A stretch of DNA of 64,000 nucleotides, taken from assembly GCA_015680685.1 (NCBI GenBank), contig MNCI01036322.1:77200-141199 (forward strand), given 5' to 3'. Of this stretch, positions 21,770-33,184 are shown in pieces. A program made the position numbers and the translations under genes. Source of the stretch: Gnetum montanum (Eukaryota; Streptophyta; Gnetopsida; Gnetales; Gnetaceae). The notes under the pieces are model-generated. The model was not told the DNA's origin. It did not search any database and saw only the letters and a list, made by a program, of their open reading frames with translations. The stretch's first letter is position 1, and the number at the start of each line of letters is the position of its first letter.

Positions 21770-24030
21770 TAATTTTTCTTATTAGAATGGAGGATATCCC
21801 CCATAACTAAAATTTTGATCCTAGCAAGAATTAATAAATGAAAGGTTGGAATCCATGCATTTTGGAAATATTGGGACCTGATCATATCTAACCCATTGGG
21901 TGTCTCTTGATGTGGTGTTTGGAATGTATCCAAATTGGGGTTTACACACTTGATTAATGTTGACATAGTGGGGCAAGTTATAAGATGTGGTCAATTTATA
22001 AGAAGTTGGCCCACTATGGCACCCATGATGGTAAGTTGGTATGCAAGGATTGATATGTTTTCCTACATGGTTATATTCATTAGGTTGCATGGTTGTTGGA
22101 GTGTTGGTTGATGGCCTTGATAAGGTAATAGGAGGCGTTGTGTTCGAGGAGGTAGATGCATCACAGCAATGGACTTGCACTGGGTTGGAGGATGTAGTGG
22201 TTTCAGAAGTGTGCTATCTCTTTTTTTGGTTGTGCCTAAATAAAGGACACTTTCGACGTTGTGAAGGACCTCCACTGCTATTGACCATAGTAGCACAAGT
22301 AATGTTCATGGATTGATGCTATGGTGCAAAACCTTCTGGCACAAATGATGGTAATGTAGAAGGAGGTGAAGGGTGAGAATATTAAGGACGAGGAGAAGTG
22401 CAAGAAAGATGAGGTGGTGATCTTGTGGAAGAGGACATGGATTGATATTATTTAGGAGAATGATAACAATGTGGTTAGATAGAGGATGTTGACCCAATTG
22501 GTGAAATAGGATGCCAAACATAATAAATGCTCGTGTTTAGATGGTATGAATGGTGTGACCAATTTGATAGTGGCCTCCCCCATGACTAGATTTTTTTCCA
22601 TTATCGTTGAATCTGGTATTTCTGTATGAACTCTGGATGTAACATTCCTCCCTAACACTCATGTAAATGTGACAAGATTGGGCATTGACCTTTGGGATGA
22701 TCATACAAGCAAAGGTTACATTGATACGTATGATTAGCGGTTGAGTTTTTATTCTCTTCAACCCTTCTTTCTGACTATCTAAGGATGTTTTGTCCTACTT
22801 CTTGATTCATCATGGTTCTACCTCTAATAGTGTTGGCATATTCTCCACATTCTTCATGTATCCATTTTGTCATCTTATTGATCTTTGCCTCAATTTTATC
22901 TAGTGATTGTAGTATCGACAAAGATGATTTCACCTTCTTGAGGTGAGTTGATTTATCCTCTTCATGATCATGGACCTTTAGCACAAGTTACAATTTTTGG
23001 TTGGCACAGTGGTGCAAAATCGTCCCATACATCTAATGGCAATGTAGAAGGAGGTGAAGGATGAGAATATTGAGGGTGAGAAGAAGTGTGAGAAGTATGA
23101 GGTGGTGATCCCTCAAGAGAAGACATGGGTCAATGGTACTCAGGAGAGTGATGATAGCGATTAGAGGTAGAGGGTTTAGAACTTGTTGGAGAAATAAGAT
23201 GTTGAACATAGTAGGCATTTGGTTTTGGCAAATAAGGAGGATGTGGCTAGCTAGATGGTGGCCTCCCCCATGCCTATGAGTTTTGCCATTGTGGTGGAGC
23301 AAAGTATTGAGGTTGGTAATAGCTCCCCTCAAGATAGTACAATGGGTTATGGGGTTGTCCATAATTACCTTGTGGAATAGGGATGCACCTAAACTGATAG
23401 CTTTGTATGAATTTCAAGTGCAACTTCCCTGCCCAATGCTCATATAGATGTAACAAGACTAGGAAATGCCCCTTTGGATGATCATATAAACAAACATCAC
23501 ATCCATCCTCATTATCTATAGTTAAGCCTTTGGCCTCATTACCCTTAGCCATTCTCCCTAGTTGTTGAACAATGTTCATAACTATTTTTGATTTCTATGT
23601 CCTCTATTTGTTTTGATTGATAGGTTTATTTTGGATGACCCTGTCCCTAATAATGTCTTCTAAGTTCACACTTTTTTCATTTACCCATACAGTCATCATG
23701 TTATGATTTACCTCAATTTCATCTAACAATTTCTATATTGGCAAAGGTTGAAACTATATCATCCTTTTAGAATTGGTTACTTCCTTTTCCTTATAGTTCT
23801 CGACCTTTGTTATTTCTAGAGTTGAATCCTACTCAAATGCTTTGGCATTCTTCCATTTAGATAATTCTCTCTCTTCTTCTTCATTGTATATTTTGTTAGT
23901 TCTCTAATGAATAGGTGTGCTATATGGTTCATAATCATTTCCATGTGAGTGAGACATTGTTGTTGATTTGTGGTGTGTGTTTGAGTACTTCTCAAAAGAT
24001 ATATCCTTAATACCATTTTAAAGTGATCTT
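21770..24030 (-). pseudogene. E2 gag relic: zinc knuckle duplicated, capsid core deleted
   Basis: Read from right to left, the N-terminal part (24016-23880) resembles 61080-61020 of E4. It then jumps at CTCTCTCTTCTTCTTCATTG straight to sequence E4 has at 60290, so the capsid is missing. Then come an acidic stretch, the knuckle near 23490 (CDVCLYDHPKGH; the last Cys is Phe), a conserved HLYEHW motif and IPIPQGNYG. A second set follows (22775-22984 and a knuckle near 22680). The tail (22521-21770) is Pro/Ser/Thr-rich with conserved INQVC and DTQWV segments. Many stops and frame changes; non-functional. Confidence 0.7.
22322..23790. repeat. Internal tandem duplication in E2, period about 690 bp
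   Basis: Unit A starts at about 22322 (ATGGTGCAAAACC) and unit B at about 23012 (AGTGGTGCAAAATC). Both continue with AATGTAGAAGGAGGTGAAGG, GAGGTGGTGATC, GTGGCCTCCCCCATG, GGATGATCATA and CCTCAATTTTATCTA-like blocks in the same order. E4 has a single copy at this place (52800-52931 plus 59548-60200). The units have diverged considerably, so the duplication is old. Confidence 0.75.
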
Positions 24031-24062
24031 GTGTAATATAACTAATCTAGATAACTAGCATC

Positions 24063-24080
24063 ATCCCTAGCAATGGTGCC
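24063..24080 (-). other. Primer-binding site of E2 (tRNA-Asp)
   Basis: On the minus strand it reads TGGCACCATTGCTAGGGA, 14 of 18 matches to the complement of the tRNA-Asp 3' end. All four mismatches are transitions of the C-to-T/G-to-A kind. One base separates it from the LTR at 24082. Confidence 0.8.
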
Positions 24081-24081
24081 A

Positions 24082-24893
24082 ATGATGAGTGATGAGGTAC
24101 CCCTATGCTCAACCATATCAATATGAGCATGTACATGTGATCTCATTGAACTCTGTAGATGGACTAGTTGTGAAATCTAGATAGTTATATGTTGATTTCG
24201 TTCACTATCTTCTCACCTAGACTAGTAGTAGCATTGTCACGTATGGTTTAGTCAAAAGTGAGGGATATGTTGTTGTCCTAATTCTATGTTACTCGTGATA
24301 ACATAAAAGATAAATTGATTAAACTAATAATGGAAGCAAAACCTAAATTATCCTATGGAAATGGTATCTATCCTTAACTGTTTGTACATGTCTTGGACTT
24401 CATGGAATTACTACTAGGCATGCCAAATATTCACACTTAAACACTCCTGATTACGGCATACACATTCTTCTTAATGACAGGAAAAGTAAATAATAATAAA
24501 TTGAACTGTTAACTAAAGCAGGCATTAAGTAATTGAAACAACAAAAATTAATCTAAGTGAATGTTGCAATGATAAAAGTAATCTCGATCTTTATTTCTGG
24601 TCATGCACATGTCCAAGTATGTCACACTCGAACAAAGGTGTCATGCAATTACAAACATCACACTACGGGCATGCACTGGAAATAACTAGCTTGAAAGAAA
24701 AAAACTGAAAACTGAAAACTAAACTGCCAAAAAAACTAGAAAGAAAAGAACTTCCCTAAAAACTCATCAACTATGCACCTAAGTGCTCTATTTATAGGCT
24801 AACATAGGAATCACGATATCACATATATGATATAGTATCTAGGCCGCAATATCATGTGCCTGATATTGGGGCCTGGCAAACTACAATTCATCA
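24082..24893 (-). repeat. E2 5' LTR
   Basis: This 812-bp LTR is closest to the two 812-bp LTRs of E4 rather than to the other LTR of E2. Ends are TGATGAG and AATTCATCA on the plus strand. The TATA equivalent (TATTTATAGG) is near 24789, and U3 holds GATATCAC/CAATATCATG-type repeats at 24814-24870. Confidence 0.85.
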
Positions 24894-25235
24894 GTTACCA
24901 TAACTTGTAGTTTAGTTATAGTATCCTTAAAATACTATTCATATCTATTTTACATAAACCATGACTTATGGTCATCTTATGGTTAATAAACCATGACTTG
25001 TGGTCATCTTATGATCAAGAAATCATGACTCATGCTATAATATCACAACTCATGTTAAACTTAAAAATTCACTTTTCTTTTTCAAATAGAAATTTTTGGA
25101 ATTTTTTTTTCATCAGAAGTTTAGACCTATTAGAGATTGCTTACATGAAAATAAATTTAGATTTATGCTAAGAAAATCTCTATAGATGTTATTTTCTTAA
25201 CATGATAATTGATGGAAAAATTTAAAAAACATAGA
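24894..25235. other. Short AT-rich interval, small direct repeats only
   Basis: Contains short repeats of AACCATGACTTATGGTCATCTTATG (units near 24957 and 24987) and AT-rich sequence. No continuation of the SINE found left of E2 is seen here. Confidence 0.5.
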
Positions 25236-26332
25236 AAAAATATATATATGATCTTCATTGACTTCAAAAAAGCATAAGACAAAGCACCTAGATATATTAC
25301 TTAGTTATTCTTAAAGAGGAAAATCATTCATTATAAACATATTAATGTGATTCAAGACATGTATGAAGGTGTTGCTACCAAAATAAAATAACTTATGAAA
25401 TAATATCTAATTTTCCAGTCACAATAGATCTACATTAAGGGTTTTTCCTCATTCTATACTTATTGGTCATTATTATTAATGAATTAATAAAATAAATACA
25501 ATATGAAATCCTTTGGTTTATGTTATTTGCAAATGGTATTGTGTTGGTGGATACAACTCAAGAAAATATTACTTTTAAAATGGAGAAGTGGAGACATACT
25601 CTAGAAACACAAGACTTAAAAATTTAAAAAATTGAGATAAATTATATAAAATAAAATTTCAATAATAACATAAATAGTGGTGAAATAGAAGCGACATTTG
25701 AAGGCTAAAAGATCCCTCACTACAAATAGTTTTGAAAGCTAGAATTAATCCTTTAAACAAATGGTGAAATTAATGAAGATATAAGAAGTAGAATTGAGGT
25801 AGGATGGTTAAAATGTAAATAGGATAGTGGTATTTTATGTGATAAAAGAATATAAATAAAACTAAAGAAAAAATTTTATAGGATAGAAATTAGGATTGCT
25901 ATCTTATATGGTGTTAAATGTTGGGTAGTACAAAAGATACATGAACAAAAAATTAACATAGTAAACATGCAAATACTTAGATGCATGTTGAATATTAATA
26001 GAAGAAATAAATTATATAATATAGATATTAGAGGAAGAATTAAAGTAGCTTCTATTTCAAATAAGTTACAAGAATGATGGCTTAAATGGTTTCAACATGT
26101 GCAAAAAAGATTAGAGAATGAGCTTATAAGTAAGATTACTACAACACTATTCTAGGAAAGCCATTAAAAGAAAGGAAAAAAAAGACATGCAAAAAAGTAT
26201 TTTAAAGATGGTTTTCAGGATCTACAAATAAATAAAGATCTAACTCTTTCTAGAGGAAAATGACAAAAAAGAACTCATGTAGACAAACCTATTGTATTAG
26301 GACAAAGACTAGGATGATGATGATGATGATAG
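25236..26332 (+). pseudogene. RTE-type LINE reverse-transcriptase relic
   Basis: Translation with stops gives, in order: IFIDFKKA-x-DKAPR (reverse-transcriptase motif FIDLEKAYD), VIQDMYEGVAT, FPVTIDLH (VGLHQGS region), LWFMLFANGIVLVD (the catalytic FADD is now FANG), MEKWRHTLE, KIEINYI, FYRIEIRIAILYGVKCW, MQILRCMLNINRRNKLYN, DIRGRIKVA and WLKWFQHVQ. That order is the RTE-clade ORF2 from the palm domain to its conserved tail. The element ends in (GAT)6 at 26313-26330, a short tandem tail as expected of RTE LINEs. The 5' portion, including the endonuclease, is absent. Multiple stops and the lost catalytic Asp make it dead. Confidence 0.85.
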
Positions 26333-27648
26333 GAGGATATTGGAAGACATGGGTTTTAGACTTAATGCAGCTGCTCAAAGATGTTAGGCCTTTACTGATC
26401 CATTAGCCCTCTTGGAATCTCATGTACTATGATCAAATATCATAGAACTAGACTTGAGGGGACATGGAAAGATAAGGGGTGTTGAGATGAGGGGTATATT
26501 AGATGCCAGAAATGAATAAAAATTAAAAGGAACTAAGAGTACCTCATATCATCCTTAACATGAAAGAGAGAATCTAAAGAAATGTCATTGTAGGTTTTCA
26601 TCCTTATAGTCAATCCTTGAAAATACTCCATCTAGAGTAGGAAAAAGATTGGTCTTTTCCCTAATTTAAAAGTACTCTCATGGGTTTTCACTTCTTACTA
26701 AAGAGTTTCTTATAAAAAGAATAAGAATACTCTCTCTAAAAAATGAATATAATAGTTACAAATTAGAAAAAAATTACAACAAAAGGTAATATCTTTTTAA
26801 ACTTGAGTCCATAAAAATATGAGATGAATTAATTATTTCTCTTTCATTAAAAGTTTTCTTCCTTGAATGCGTAATGGAAAATCCATATCTTTAAGAATTT
26901 GATATCTAACCCCTAAATGAATATCATAATTATGTTCTAATTGTTGGAAAATATAGGAGCATTTAAACATGTAGGCACAATATATGAGATTCAAATGATA
27001 CATTTCCATTAGATATTTCCCTTTTTGGACATTAGCCTAAATGAATAAAATTGAACAGCCATATAATGAATTTGGTATCCTTGTTCACTATAAACATGTC
27101 AAAATCTTGTCTTTAAACCTAGAAAAGAGAGAACCTAGTAAATGCTCCCCTACAATTATGTTTTCCATTAAGAGTTTAAGATATTTTAGAGTTTACCTTT
27201 TCTTTATCCAATGGAAATGCTTAAGATATCTTTAAAAATGAAAAAATGTTAGGAAATAATAAAAAATTAATATAAAAAATACCTCATAGAAATTATTCTA
27301 ATATCTATTGTACCCCAACTATACCCTACTCTAAATAAGAGGTTAGAGTTTCCACATTAGCTTTTAAATAGTAGAAATCAAGATGTTATGGGACTTTTAT
27401 TTCATACATAAAAACCTTATCTTGAGAATTTTCTTGTATATTTGATACTCATATTATTGTTCTTTGAATCTAAAAAATCCTCCTACCCATTCCCTGATGA
27501 TAGATCAAGTGAGAATTCTCATAGAATTTAACTCTTTTCAAAGGACAATAGGTTTTAATATGTTTGATCTATGTAAATAGTATCATATAATGGATTTAGG
27601 ATATCATGTATGTCCAAAAATAGACTTGAAATTCCATTTTAATGAAGC
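26333..27648. other. Unassigned sequence between the LINE relic and E3
   Basis: No coding or mobile signature other than the dispersed repeat at 26590-26770. Frames such as 27041-27235 are short and motif-free. Confidence 0.5.
26590..26770. repeat. Dispersed repeat, copy 2 (partner 785-960)
   Basis: Shares GTTTTCATCCTTATA, GTAGGAAAAAG and TTCACTTCTTACTAAAG blocks with 785-960 in the same order. The two copies are strongly diverged. Confidence 0.5.
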
Positions 27649-27653
27649 CTATC
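27649..27653. repeat. Target-site duplication of E3 (left)
   Basis: CTATC here and at 41652-41656 directly flank the two E3 LTRs. Confidence 0.85.
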
Positions 27654-28527
27654 TGATGAGTGGTTAGGTATTCCAACACTCAACCATACAAGTCACAAGT
27701 GTTCACACACAACTAGATCGTAATTCATGGATGGATAATGTAAGTATACTAAAGAGTTGATAGTAAGTTCATGATTGTTATCTTCCCACTTAGAGTTAGC
27801 CATGTGCAAATGTATGGTTTAAGTCTTAGTGAGGTATATAATAAAATTATGTTATTAGCTCTTAAAATACTAAGGATAAACATGATGAAAATGATTATAA
27901 ATTCTAATTCTAAATATAATGAAAATTCAAAGTTGTTCTATTTCAAAGTAATATGTATCTGTTTCTTGTTTTCCATACATGTCCTAGAATAATCTAGCTG
28001 TTACTAGGATTACCAAGTAACTTTACTACTAAGTGAATTAAGCAAAGTCACTACTAGGTTACCAAATAATTACACTTTATGCTCAAAGCTAGTCATACTT
28101 ATTTCACCTTTTAAATAAGCATTGGGATAGTAAATGACTTAAGAAATATGTATGACTTAGTAAATGTAAACATTATGGAAAAGTAAATCTACTCTAAGTG
28201 ATATGCTGCAATGATGAAGAATAATCTCGATTTGTATTTTCATTCATGAATTATCTCCAGGAACAATCTACTTAAATAAATATTTTGCACAACTTTAATT
28301 CACCATACTATAGGCATTTACACTAACTCTAAATTTACAAAAACAAACTACAAGAATTTGCTAAGAGTTAGCCAAAAACTTGTTTTTGACATGATGGTGG
28401 GCTAGTATTTATAGGCATAACAATGACCTACTTTATCACATCTATGATTACACATGTAAAGCTATGATATTGCCTCTATGACATCATCGATAAGATATTT
28501 TATTCTTTAGCATATAATGTTTCATCA
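27654..28527 (-). repeat. E3 3' LTR
   Basis: Plus-strand ends are TGATGAGTGGTTAGGTATTCC and GTTTCATCA. Next to it, 28528-28545 (TATCACCATGACTTACAG) is the decayed reverse complement of the family's GTCATGGGGGTA tract. The TATA equivalent TATTTATAGGC is near 28410. Confidence 0.85.
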
Positions 28528-28659
28528 TATCACCATGACTTACAGGGTTATATAGACTTCAACATTATGACACATGTATATATAACTACCTTTATTGTAA
28601 ATGTCACATCTTTGTTCAAGTGGTGTTACAAAATTATCATGCAATGCATCATTGACACA

Positions 28660-31600
28660 TATGACAAAAACAAAACAAAAGAAAACTAGGCCTAATGTAG
28701 ATTTCTTCATATTCTCATTGGTGATGGCTCATCCATTACCTTCTTTCCCTTATCATCTAGCTTCTAGAATTGATATTTGTTTATCAATACTCTAAAATTT
28801 TCTTCCTCTAATTTGGGTTCATGTATTATCCATGAGAATTCAAAGATATTTTTAGGAGTTGAAATTTACCAAAGACACAATAGTTATCACAAAATGTTAT
28901 TATATTTAACATACCATGCCACAAATTAAGTTCTTTCTACTTTAAAAGCTCTAGCAATTTACTGTAGCTATTGATAATCTATCATTCTTTTGTCCAAGTT
29001 TGCTACAACATCTTTTTGATCTCATATTTTAGAGTTTAAGATGTGAGGCTTCTATTATGCATCTTTCGTATCTACAAACTCTTTTTCATATATTAATTAT
29101 ACTCTAGTCACTTGCTACTCTACTTTTGTTCTTGGCCTACCTAGTGTTAACATGGCTAAGTTAGCATATCAAATATTTGCTAATCCCATGTGTTAAGTTA
29201 GGTCCTCAATATTTAAATCTTTGTTCTTGATTTTGGTTTGATGAACATGACGAAGGCTATTGAAGATGAGTTTTCAATCATGTGTTAGATTTCTTTCTCA
29301 TTGAATTACTTTTACATCTCCACTTGATCTCTTAAGTGGTCTTTGAGTCTTTCATGTTTCTTGGTCTCATATTTCCATGCATTGATTTCAATAAATGAAT
29401 TTTATTAGACTATGTGTACTTCTTCCATTGATAGTGTTCTATTTTCACAGGTCAATTCTCTAATATCAAGGTTAACTTTGGCAAATTACCATCAAAGCTA
29501 ATGAATGCTTTCTTCTAGTATGTTCTTTTTCTTTTCAATGTCTGTCAACCTTAAATTCTCTATAACAATTCTTTTGTTTTTTCTACTAAGTCATTCCATA
29601 CTATCTTCTCCTTTTCCTTTTCCTTTTCCATTTATTTTTGCTTGTTCATTAGTTACCCAAACTATTCATTTCTAAATAATGTTATTTGGTCTAGCATAAT
29701 GTGTTGTGCAACATCCTATCTTTCTATTCTTACTACAACTAACTCTTCTTGTAATCTTTGCATTTCACTTTTCATGAGTCATCTTAGGTTAACAGTGTTG
29801 ATGGGATCCTATCAATATGATCCCATTGACATGATCACATTGACACATGATTGGCTACATCCACACATACACATCAACACAGTCTCTTATGTCACATATA
29901 TATAAGCACATGCCAATTGCATTTATGGCATCCAATCCTTAGTTTCTAGTCAAACTCTTGCAATTTTATCTTCCTAGAGTTAAAATATTTTCTAAGTGCC
30001 CACAGTAGTAGTTGAGAAGTGTATGGATCTTTATTCAAGCATTGATGTAACTAAGCACCTTAGTGTGACTAGCAATAAAGATGAGCTTTCTTGATAAACC
30101 TTGCAGCACTTGGACTTAGCTTAATTTTTACTTCATGCATTTATTATTCATACAATTTAATTTAATGTATTTTAGCAATTAATTCATATCAATTACTTAA
30201 CACACATAAGTACAACCACTTTGAGCATATGTTAATGCTTGGTAATCCCAATATCACTTACACTTGGTAACCGAGTAGCATTACAACGTGTTCAAGATAT
30301 GTACAAAAAGTGTAAACAAATGCTTGTGTTAGGATTAGCTAAGCATTAGTTAGTTATTAGATTAATTAAACATTTAATTACTTTATCTTTAGCACTTAGG
30401 TAAATTAAATGAAAAACATAGAATGATAAAAATCATATGCCTTAGTTACACTTAACTATACCTTTGCAATTCATATGTGAAACTGAGAAGATAATGATCA
30501 CATTTGTCAAGTTCACTACCTAGACCTAGTATTCTTAGAGAGTTGAAGTCTACGAAATTCGACTGGATCACTTAGTGAACATTAGTGATTTGTATGTTTG
30601 GGCATAGGAACTGCTCACTACTCATCAACTTTCTACATGTTGTATTCTTGTTTTCTCAATGACTAGTTTATCTTTCATTGATATTAGTTCTAACTAGACT
30701 ATAGTGATATTGTTGGAGATATTTAAAAAATTCTACATAACATGTCCTATCTGCAACAATCTCTCCAGTGCATCATCATATTTTGTAGGGGTCATCAATG
30801 TTTTGACCAAGGTTTCTCCATCTTTAGCTCTAGTAATATATACTAATGGCATAATGATAACATTAAAGAATTCTTTGATGTGATCAGTTATGACTTCAAT
30901 TACTTCAACTATCTTCTGGTGTTACATGACCATCACCGTGGCTTATTCTCTAGTTTTTAATACCACCTAAAATGATGTAGTGTTCCCTAAAATTTGTTGT
31001 GCCAAGTCGTGATCTTCTCCTTCTTGCAAAGATACTTCACCACTAGCATGTCCTATGAAAATGGAAATTCTATTAGGATTATCTACGAGTTAGAACATAC
31101 TTGAAATCTCCTATTGTCCTAACTTATTATCTCTACTATCTACTACATGTGGCTAATTAAGGATATGTTATTTTATTGCACCAATGGAGCACTTTGTCCT
31201 ACTCATTTAGCAGCTAGAGTTGATCCATTGGGTTTTGCTTATTCTATTCTTGCAACTAGAATGTTTACCACTTGTGTGGATCCTGTTGTAGCCTCAATGC
31301 CCATTGTTTCTTAACTTGATGAATTTTATTTACCACTAGCTTGTAAATTTTGATATATAATGCATTTTGGGCCTTAAAAAGAACATCATTGGTGTAGCCC
31401 AAAATTTCAACTTGTCAACAAAACTTCCTAATAAGACAAGGAGATGGTACAGTAGGTTTTCCTTCCTTATTTTCCTTAAACCTTCTTTTTATCTCTAGGA
31501 ATAGCAAATGAGCAATGTTCACTTCAAATTTTTCCATCATAATAATGCTTCCTCTAGTGGCATAGGTGAAAATTAGATTGAGCCTCTTTGTTGGAAAGAT

Positions 31601-31913
31601 GTGGTATATCCAAATCTTGAAGTAAATCTTTTCAGCAGTAGAGAATCTACTATACCCCTTTTTGACAATTCAATACATATTCTACAGCCATAAATTCCTT
31701 ACATTTGTGTCAGATATTATAGATATTTTAGCTATGCTCACCACAAAATTTGGTATATTCAGTAACTTTGCAATTACTTCTATGAAGTATGACATGGCAA
31801 CTCCCTCAACTTTTACCTTGATATCATTTTGTTTATTTTGTCAAAATTGATAGACTTCTCCCAAGAACCATTCACTATTTCTTGAGATAGTGGATCATAA
31901 GGGAGAGAATTGC
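28660..31913 (-). pseudogene. E3 accessory frame, decayed (split by a solo LTR)
   Basis: On the minus strand 31870-31320 translates with interruptions to YHIFPTKRLN, MEKF, CLIRKFC, GYTNDVLFKAQNALY and a following Lys-rich part. These line up with the accessory frame of E4 (HIFPTKGLNRL, MEKF, CLIRKIC, GYMNDVLRKSKNALY). The remainder towards 28660 resembles the coiled-coil-like C-terminal half of the E4 frame, with Glu/Leu/Lys-rich segments and many stops. Interrupted at 29799-30627 by a solo LTR and at 31919 by the copia element; its N-terminal remnant continues at 37612. I do not recognise the protein family. Confidence 0.6.
29799..30627 (+). repeat. Nested solo LTR in E3
   Basis: 829 bp from TGATGGG to CTCATCA, plus orientation. 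It contains blocks shared with sibling LTRs (TATATAAGCAC TATA region near 29898, GGATCTTTATTCAAGCA, AATAAAGATGAGCTTTCTTGATAAACC, CTTGGTAATCCCA). No primer-binding site follows. Flanking pentamers AGTGT and ACTTT match only in part, so its target duplication has decayed or one end is off. Confidence 0.75.
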
Positions 31914-31918
31914 AATTA

Positions 31919-33168
31919 TGTGGATCATTGAACTTAGAAGGGAAAGGGACAAATAAGTTTCTTAAATTAAAGTTTATAAAAAAAAAGCACACATACTGAA
32001 TTTAACATGTTTACCAAATTAGGTAGCCCACACTCAAAGGGTAGATCGCTAGCACATCTCTAGACTTGTTTGCTCTTAAAATGTGGTTGAAGGATCCACA
32101 CCCTATATAGTCTTCAAGCCTTGCACTAGAGTGTTATACCACAACACCAACCACTCAACCCTGCAAGGTCCTATCAGGCTTGGAATGTGGGTTCTTGGCT
32201 TCCACAACTTTTACAACCTCGAGCACTACTCCAAAGTGTTGCACCACAATACTACCAACTAAAGCTTGTAGGATGCTAATAAGCTCAAGCAGGATCAAAT
32301 CCATAGGAAAACAAGAGAGAACAATTACAAGGGATGAACGCAACTTGGTTTGTTGATCCTTGTACTTTAAGGTACAACACACTTTACAATGAACAAATGA
32401 TGATACAATGAAGAGCAACAAATATTACAATGATAAAGAAATGAATTCACAATGATTGTACACAAGATAACACATTTCGCAATGCATATGATGTCTACTT
32501 ATAGTTTCCATATTTCTAAATCCATCTTAGAGCTTACGCAATGTCAATACAACTGTCACTAATGGTCATGGAAGATGTCTTCTTCATACCTCAAACATAT
32601 TTCTGTATTTTCCTTCAATTATAGGAAGACTCTTTGTCTAGGAAAGAAATCTTTCTAAAATCTCCATTCTAGGAGACATCTTTATCTAATGGAAGACATC
32701 TTTTTGGAACTTGCCTTTATTCTGTGAAGATGTCTTTGCTTGGTGGAAGACGTCTCTACCTCATGAAATATGTCTGTTGTTTCTTGAAGATGCCTTTACT
32801 TGTGTTCACTCCAATTATACTATGACATTTGCTATTTTCTAGAGACATCTTTCTTCAACTTTCTCTATCCTCTAAATTCATTATTCCTTGTCCACATCCT
32901 TGATCTTTCGCATGCTTTGATGATGATAGCTTTGCTTATACAATACCTAGTCCTTGTCCATGTTCTTTGGAAATATTGCATGTTTGCTTGAGACCTTGTG
33001 GATGACCTTCTTCTTAGCTCTAGATCAATTCATTTCTTGTTTTCTATGTAGACTTTAGCTCATCTTGGTTTTCCATATATGCAGTCTGTACAAACACAAT
33101 AACCACACAACCATGCAAACAATATTTGAATCCTTTTTACTTAACATTTTGACACACCAAAAGGTCCA
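31919..33168 (-). repeat. Copia 3' LTR
   Basis: Direct repeat of 36358-37606: both start TGTGGATCATTGAA on the plus strand, share GGTAG-CCACACTC-x-AGGGTAGAT, CCACAACCTTTACAACCT-like and ACATCTTT/AAGACATCT repeats, and end ACACACCAAAAGGT. Many short AAGA(C/T)(G/A)TCTTT units around 32600-32790 form a subrepeat region. Confidence 0.85.
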
Positions 33169-33184
33169 TAATCTTCCCCTTTTT
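33169..33184 (-). other. Copia polypurine tract
   Basis: Minus strand reads AAAAAGGGGAAGATTA immediately before the 3' LTR start TGGACC. Purine-rich and in the exact place needed for plus-strand priming. Confidence 0.8.

Larger units (their letters stand above)
18926..24893 (-). mobile_element. E2: rearranged minus-strand LTR element of the tRNA-Asp family
   Basis: LTRs lie at 18926-19784 (3') and 24082-24893 (5'). A primer-binding site (24063-24080) abuts the 5' LTR, and the G-rich tract (reverse complement of TACCCCCACGATTG) abuts the 3' LTR. It differs from its siblings in four ways. The two LTRs are of unequal type (859 and 812 bp). Flanking pentamers differ (GGTTT at 18921-18925, GTTAC at 24894-24898). 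The gag capsid core is missing, and about 690 bp of gag tail is tandemly duplicated. The accessory frame found in E4 is deleted except for its two ends. It is therefore a chimeric or heavily recombined, dead copy. Confidence 0.8.
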
